From: Epiperipatus broadwayi
Lineage: Eukaryota > Onychophora > Udeonychophora > Euonychophora > Peripatidae
Direction of reading: 5' to 3'
NCBI GenBank assembly: GCA_028023455.1
Contig: JAQFVV010012511.1
Location: 620,001 to 684,000, forward strand
DNA length: 64,000 bases
Below the pieces are notes generated by a model that saw only the letters and a program-made list of their open reading frames with translations, had not been told where the DNA came from and did not search any database. Positions 60,905-64,000 of the stretch are shown piece after piece. Both the position numbers and the translations under genes were made by a program. Position 1 is the first letter of the stretch, and every line of letters begins with the position of its first letter.

Positions 60905-61427
60905 CTACTGGCAAATGAGCCTCCACCCAGACGATCGAAAATACACCACATTCAAATATAACGGACGGGCGTACCAGTTTAACCGCGTGCCTTTTGGATT
61001 AAAGAATAGTGGTGCAGGCTTAGTGCAGTGCCTGGACCAAACCCTATCAGATGAAGTTAAGAAATTTGTCACGATGTACGTAGACGATATCATTATAGCG
61101 TCTGAAAACATAGAGGAGCATTGTCGGCACTTAGAAATGTTGCTCCATGAATGTGAACAGAAGGGAATAAAAATAAACCTAAAAAAAAGCCACTTTGCGA
61201 CCCAGGAAGTCAAATTCTTGGGACATATCATAAGCCAGGATGGAATACGGCCTAACCCCGAAAAGATTCAGGCCATCCAAGAATTCCCTGTTCCGAAGAA
61301 GAGAAAGGATATTAAAGCATTCCTCGGAATGTGCACCTTCTACAACAAATTTTATGAAAACTTCTCCCATGATATGGAACCCCTATTACAATTGTTAAGA
61401 AAGGAGCAAGCGTGGATATGGGATGAG
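60888..61427 (+). CDS. Gypsy pol part 2: RT palm to connection
   Basis: MDLTNSYWQMSLHPDDRKYT includes the first catalytic Asp of RT. FNRVPFGLKNSGAGLVQCLD follows, then TMYVDDIIIASEN with the YVDD active site, EVKFLGHIISQDGIRPNPEK and AFLGMCTFYNKFYENFSHDM. It matches Ty3/gypsy RT in order without gaps, overlapping part 1 by 17 bases in another frame. The natural reading ends at WIWDE (61427); the apparent continuation to 61496 is adapter-derived and not biological. Confidence 0.85.
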
Positions 61428-61493
61428 AGATCGGAAGAGCGTCGTGTCCAGAGGGTGAAGGAAGGATTTTTAAAACGTGTGCTCTTCCGATCT
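61428..61493. other. Illumina adapter sequences embedded in the assembly
   Basis: AGATCGGAAGAGCGTCGTGT (61428-61447) equals the first 20 bases of the TruSeq read-1-side adapter (reverse strand). ACGTGTGCTCTTCCGATCT (61475-61493) equals the last 19 bases of the read-2-side adapter. The 27 bp between them (61448-61474) still read like gypsy RVKEGFLK. The pair interrupts the RT/RNase H junction and creates a false stop. This is an artefact, not a feature of the organism. Confidence 0.97.
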
Positions 61494-62026
61494 TAGCATA
61501 CCCAGACTTCGACCAGATATTTTGGGTACAGACGGACAGTAGCGACATTGGGCTAGGAGCCACGTTGTACCAAAAGGGACCGGATGGAGAACAAAGGGTG
61601 TTGGCATTCATTAGCCGACTACTCAAAGATCCCGAACGGAGATACACTGTCACCGAACGAGAAGCCCTCGCCATAGTATGGGCTTTCAAAAAGTTCAGAC
61701 AGTACCTGGTCGGATCCAAAGTGAAAGTAATTACCGACCATCGGAGTCTGGAATTTCTGAATAAAAGTTTTTTGACAAATAATAGATTAGTGAGGTGGAG
61801 CTTAGCCCTGCAGGAGTTCCAATATGAAGTGGAATATTGTAAAGGGAAGGATAACGTGATCGCAGACGCACTGAGCCGTTACCCTGTGGGACCACAGCCA
61901 AATGCCGAGGCTGAGGAATTCGCGTACATAGCCGCTACTACCAGGCGAAGCAGGGAGAGTGAGTTTGGTGCAAACAACATTCGGAGGGGCCAGAAAGAGG
62001 ATGAAGAATGCCAACAAATAATATGA
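61494..62026 (+). CDS. Gypsy pol part 3: RNase H
   Basis: From LAYPDFDQIFWVQTDSSDIG (the TDSS holds the first catalytic Asp) through LAFISRLLKDPERRYTVTER and EALAIVWAFKKFRQYLVG (Glu) to VITDHRSLEFL (Asp) and DNVIADALSRYP, the typical end of gypsy RNase H. The frame stops with TGA at 62024-62026 in the tether before the integrase. It removes RNA from the RNA-DNA hybrid during copying. Confidence 0.85.
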
Positions 62027-62033
62027 TACCTAC

Positions 62034-63176
62034 GTGAGAGGAGGCCAAAGGCAGGGCCCGACCAGAAAAAGGAAGAGACTGGGGGGTCTGTTATGGAAAT
62101 ATCGGGACCGGTGCATTATTCTGGAAGGAATAGTCCAAAGGAAAACAGGGAATGGGAAACAAACCCGTATTGTAATACCGAAGGGAATGCGGGATCGAAT
62201 GGTTGATGAGACCCATCAGGAACGTGGCCATTACGGAACAAGCAAGACTGAGGGGTACCTTAGTAATTGGTTTTACTGGCCAGGGATGCACCACGACATT
62301 GCCAGAAGACTACGGAAGTGTGAGATTTGTGCGAGGACAAAACCGCTAAATCGGTCGAATGAAGGACGTCAGATACCGATCATCGTCCGAGAACCAAACC
62401 ACACCCTGGCTATTATTACGGGCCGTTGCCGATGTTTGGGGGGAAGAGGTATTTACTGGTCACATATGATTTGTGCTCCAAAATGGTCGCCGCGTACCCC
62501 ATGGCCCGGGCTAATGCAAACCAGACCATCAAACTGTTGGAAACCAAAGTTTCCCATCATCGGGAAACCTAAGTGCCTTTTATCGGATCATGGCACACCA
62601 TTTGTATCAAAGGTGTGGAGGCGATGGGTGAACCAAACTGGGATCAAACATCATATGACGTCTATCCGGAACCCGCAGAGCAACCCATGCGAGCGGGTGA
62701 TGCGGGAGTTGGGGCGGCTATTCCGCGTGTACACTGCAGGAGATCATCGGAAATGGGTTCGGGAGATTCCCCGGATTACTGAAATGATCAATACCTCAAA
62801 GAATGAGTCCACTGGACTTGAACCCAGTCGACTCCATTATGGACGACCTATACCATATCCTTACGATGATAGACCCTCGATCCGAACAGGAAGAGTTGAT
62901 CGAAAACATGACAACCAGATAGCATTACGGAGATTGGAACATATGGGGGAAATGCGAAGGCAGACCAATAGGCCAATCCGAAACACGTTCACTGTGGGAG
63001 ACCGAGTGATGGTCAGATCAAATCCGGTCAGTCGACCGGAACAGAACGTATATAAAAAATTCCTCGACATCTATGAGGGCCCATATGAGATCGTCAGGGC
63101 ATATGGGAATAATGCCTTTGTACTGGCCCAAGGAAAGGGGACATTTAATGCGAGGGCACTGAAGAGGGCCGAATAA
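62034..63176 (+). CDS. Gypsy pol part 4: integrase
   Basis: The HHCC zinc domain shows as ETHQERGHYGTSKTEGYL then CEICARTKP. In the core, the stretch 62400-62550 is out of frame here; the family reading (YGPLPMFGGKRY, CSKMVAAYPMARANAN) lies in another frame, and the first catalytic Asp is lost at the frame change near 62413-62420. The second Asp is in CLLSDHGTPF and the Glu in NPQSNPCERVMREL. The C-terminal GPYEIVRAYGNNAFVLA is the GPY/F module. The end TFNARALKRAE precedes the TAA at 63174. It inserts the cDNA; as written it is inactive. Confidence 0.85.
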   Translation: MRGGQRQGPTRKRKRLGGLLWKYRDRCIILEGIVQRKTGNGKQTRIVIPKGMRDRMVDETHQERGHYGTSKTEGYLSNWFYWPGMHHDIARRLRKCEICARTKPLNRSNEGRQIPIIVREPNHTLAIITGRCRCLGGRGIYWSHMICAPKWSPRTPWPGLMQTRPSNCWKPKFPIIGKPKCLLSDHGTPFVSKVWRRWVNQTGIKHHMTSIRNPQSNPCERVMRELGRLFRVYTAGDHRKWVREIPRITEMINTSKNESTGLEPSRLHYGRPIPYPYDDRPSIRTGRVDRKHDNQIALRRLEHMGEMRRQTNRPIRNTFTVGDRVMVRSNPVSRPEQNVYKKFLDIYEGPYEIVRAYGNNAFVLAQGKGTFNARALKRAE

Positions 63177-63190
63177 CTTGGCTCCTTATC

Positions 63191-63225
63191 AGAGCTAAAA
63201 TCCGAGGATTGCGGATTTTAGCTCT
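63191..63225 (+). promoter_or_regulatory. Perfect 14-bp hairpin between pol and the 3' LTR
   Basis: agagctaaaatccg (63191-63204), loop aggattg, and cggattttagctct (63212-63225). It lies 15 bases after the pol stop and just before the purine tract. The position suggests an RNA signal (export, stability or cleavage); the function is not known to me. Confidence 0.8.
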
Positions 63226-63230
63226 ACACC

Positions 63231-63243
63231 AGGCGGGGAGATA
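63231..63243 (+). other. Polypurine tract of the gypsy element
   Basis: aggcggggagata sits directly before TGTAACGG of the 3' LTR, the place of the plus-strand primer. Confidence 0.75.
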
Positions 63244-64000
63244 TGTAACGGAATAGCGTTACATAGGGTTTGAACCTAGGAAAGTTAGAGATATATATTA
63301 ATGACGAAATAAATGACAGGTACAAAACTTTTTAAAAAACGATCTTGTTTTAAGAATAAACGAGAAACGACCGTTTCTAAAGCAGATCGCAGCTATACAA
63401 GAGTACCTGTCAGATTTATTGAACTAAAATTAAAAGAGTTTTTATTTTTTTTTGAGGAATTAATTTAGTATAATCATTATTTGTAAGTTTGCTTTTTTTT
63501 GTTATTTCGTTTTAAAAAAAAAGAATGATCGAGAACAAATTAGAAATTTTTTATTAAATCATTTTTAAACAAAAAAGAAAGAAAAAAGATAAGTAAATTA
63601 ATTAATCTGCAATAGGTTAAAAGATTCCAAGCGATCTAAGAAATTTTGAATGGGGGGGCAATTAGTAGATTAAAATTTAGAGAAGTTGAAACAATAAGCA
63701 GGATGTATGTTGGTAAAGTCTAGATAACAATCCAAATTTAAAACAGAGGTGATAAAAAGTGTACACTGCTATTGTACTACTTAGACTTCTGGCTCCAGCT
63801 AAAACAATACTTAAAAAAATGGTAAAACTAAATGAAATTCCAACGTGGTGCAAATGTCCCAGAAACCATTGAATAAAGAGGACCCTTAATTAGCAAATAA
63901 GAACTAATGACTCATGAGTGCATGACAGAGATTGGAGGAAGGCGAAATTAATTTGAATTTTAGCGGAGAGTATTATTAATTTTTTGGCATAGCTTCTGAT
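63244..64000 (+). repeat. 3' LTR of the gypsy element, truncated by the window
   Basis: Nearly identical to 56618 onward, with few changes, except for about 118 bp missing (left 57315-57432 region). The join is at a shared gga (right 63938-63940), which points to a microhomology deletion after insertion or to a collapsed assembly. Confidence 0.9.

Larger units (their letters stand above)
56618..64000 (+). mobile_element. Young Ty3/gypsy element, 3' LTR cut by window end
   Basis: The 5' LTR starts at 56618 and the 3' LTR at 63244, both TGTAACGGAATAGCGTTACA. Order: LTR, long leader, gag (59490), protease, RT, RNase H, integrase (ends 63176), a hairpin, a purine tract, LTR. There is no env. The two LTRs are almost identical over the visible part, so it inserted recently, into a dead LINE endonuclease. 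Its G+C is visibly higher than the surroundings. Pol is split by several frame changes and one in-frame stop, and the RT/RNase H junction contains Illumina adapters, so some defects may come from the assembly. Confidence 0.9.

Noticed and set aside
61428-61496. Apparent C-terminus of the RT ORF (EERRVQRVKEGFLKRVLFRS)
   Set aside because: It is translated largely from adapter sequence.

Overview
This window is nuclear DNA from an invertebrate animal. It is very AT-rich (by eye about a quarter G+C), nearly all non-coding, has GT-AG introns longer than 16 kb, and carries animal-type transposons: Ty3/gypsy, Penelope-like, RTE-like LINE, Tigger/pogo, mariner and foldback elements. I see no operons, bacterial ribosome binding sites, CRISPR arrays or confident tRNA or rRNA genes. 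The species cannot be fixed from the sequence; an AT-rich arthropod or another invertebrate would fit.

Host gene: only one is recognisable. Two plus-strand coding exons (29589-29690 and 46112-46271) join in frame and resemble the N-terminus of CIP2A (KIAA1524), the armadillo-repeat inhibitor of PP2A. The first coding intron is 16.4 kb, about two thirds of it one LTR element. The next exon is not seen in the remaining 17.7 kb.

Region by region: 1-932 is a decayed ORF resembling the end of a gypsy integrase. 1330-7235 is one huge imperfect palindrome (arms about 2.9 kb, loop 133 bp). 7236-9456 is an older inverted repeat flanking a dead gypsy gag. 9811-10970 is a short Tigger-like DNA transposon with TA target duplication. 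13729-14300 is a mariner relic and 14760-15990 an RTE-like LINE relic. 16000-29500 is mostly featureless, with a small hairpin at 19 kb holding a hammerhead-like core and a LINE scrap at 27.1-27.6 kb. Inside the CIP2A intron lie a 606-bp foldback MITE (30754-31359) and an 11-kb element (31419-42321) with 3.5-3.6 kb LTRs, a primer-binding-like site, a polypurine tract and only a gag-type coding region. After exon 2 come a 100-bp minisatellite, a tail-to-tail inverted pair of Penelope-like 3' ends (47343-48899) and a LINE on the minus strand. Between the LINE RT part and its endonuclease/linker part sits a 4.9-kb foldback element; the endonuclease is itself cut by a young gypsy element (56618 to beyond the window end).

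How the parts relate: the gag-only giant element and the complete gypsy element share gag motifs and both gags lack a visible zinc knuckle, so the former may be a non-autonomous relative moved by pol from such elements. Quality warning: inside gypsy pol (61428-61493) there are two Illumina adapter sequences, so this locus is misassembled and some of its frameshifts may not be biological.
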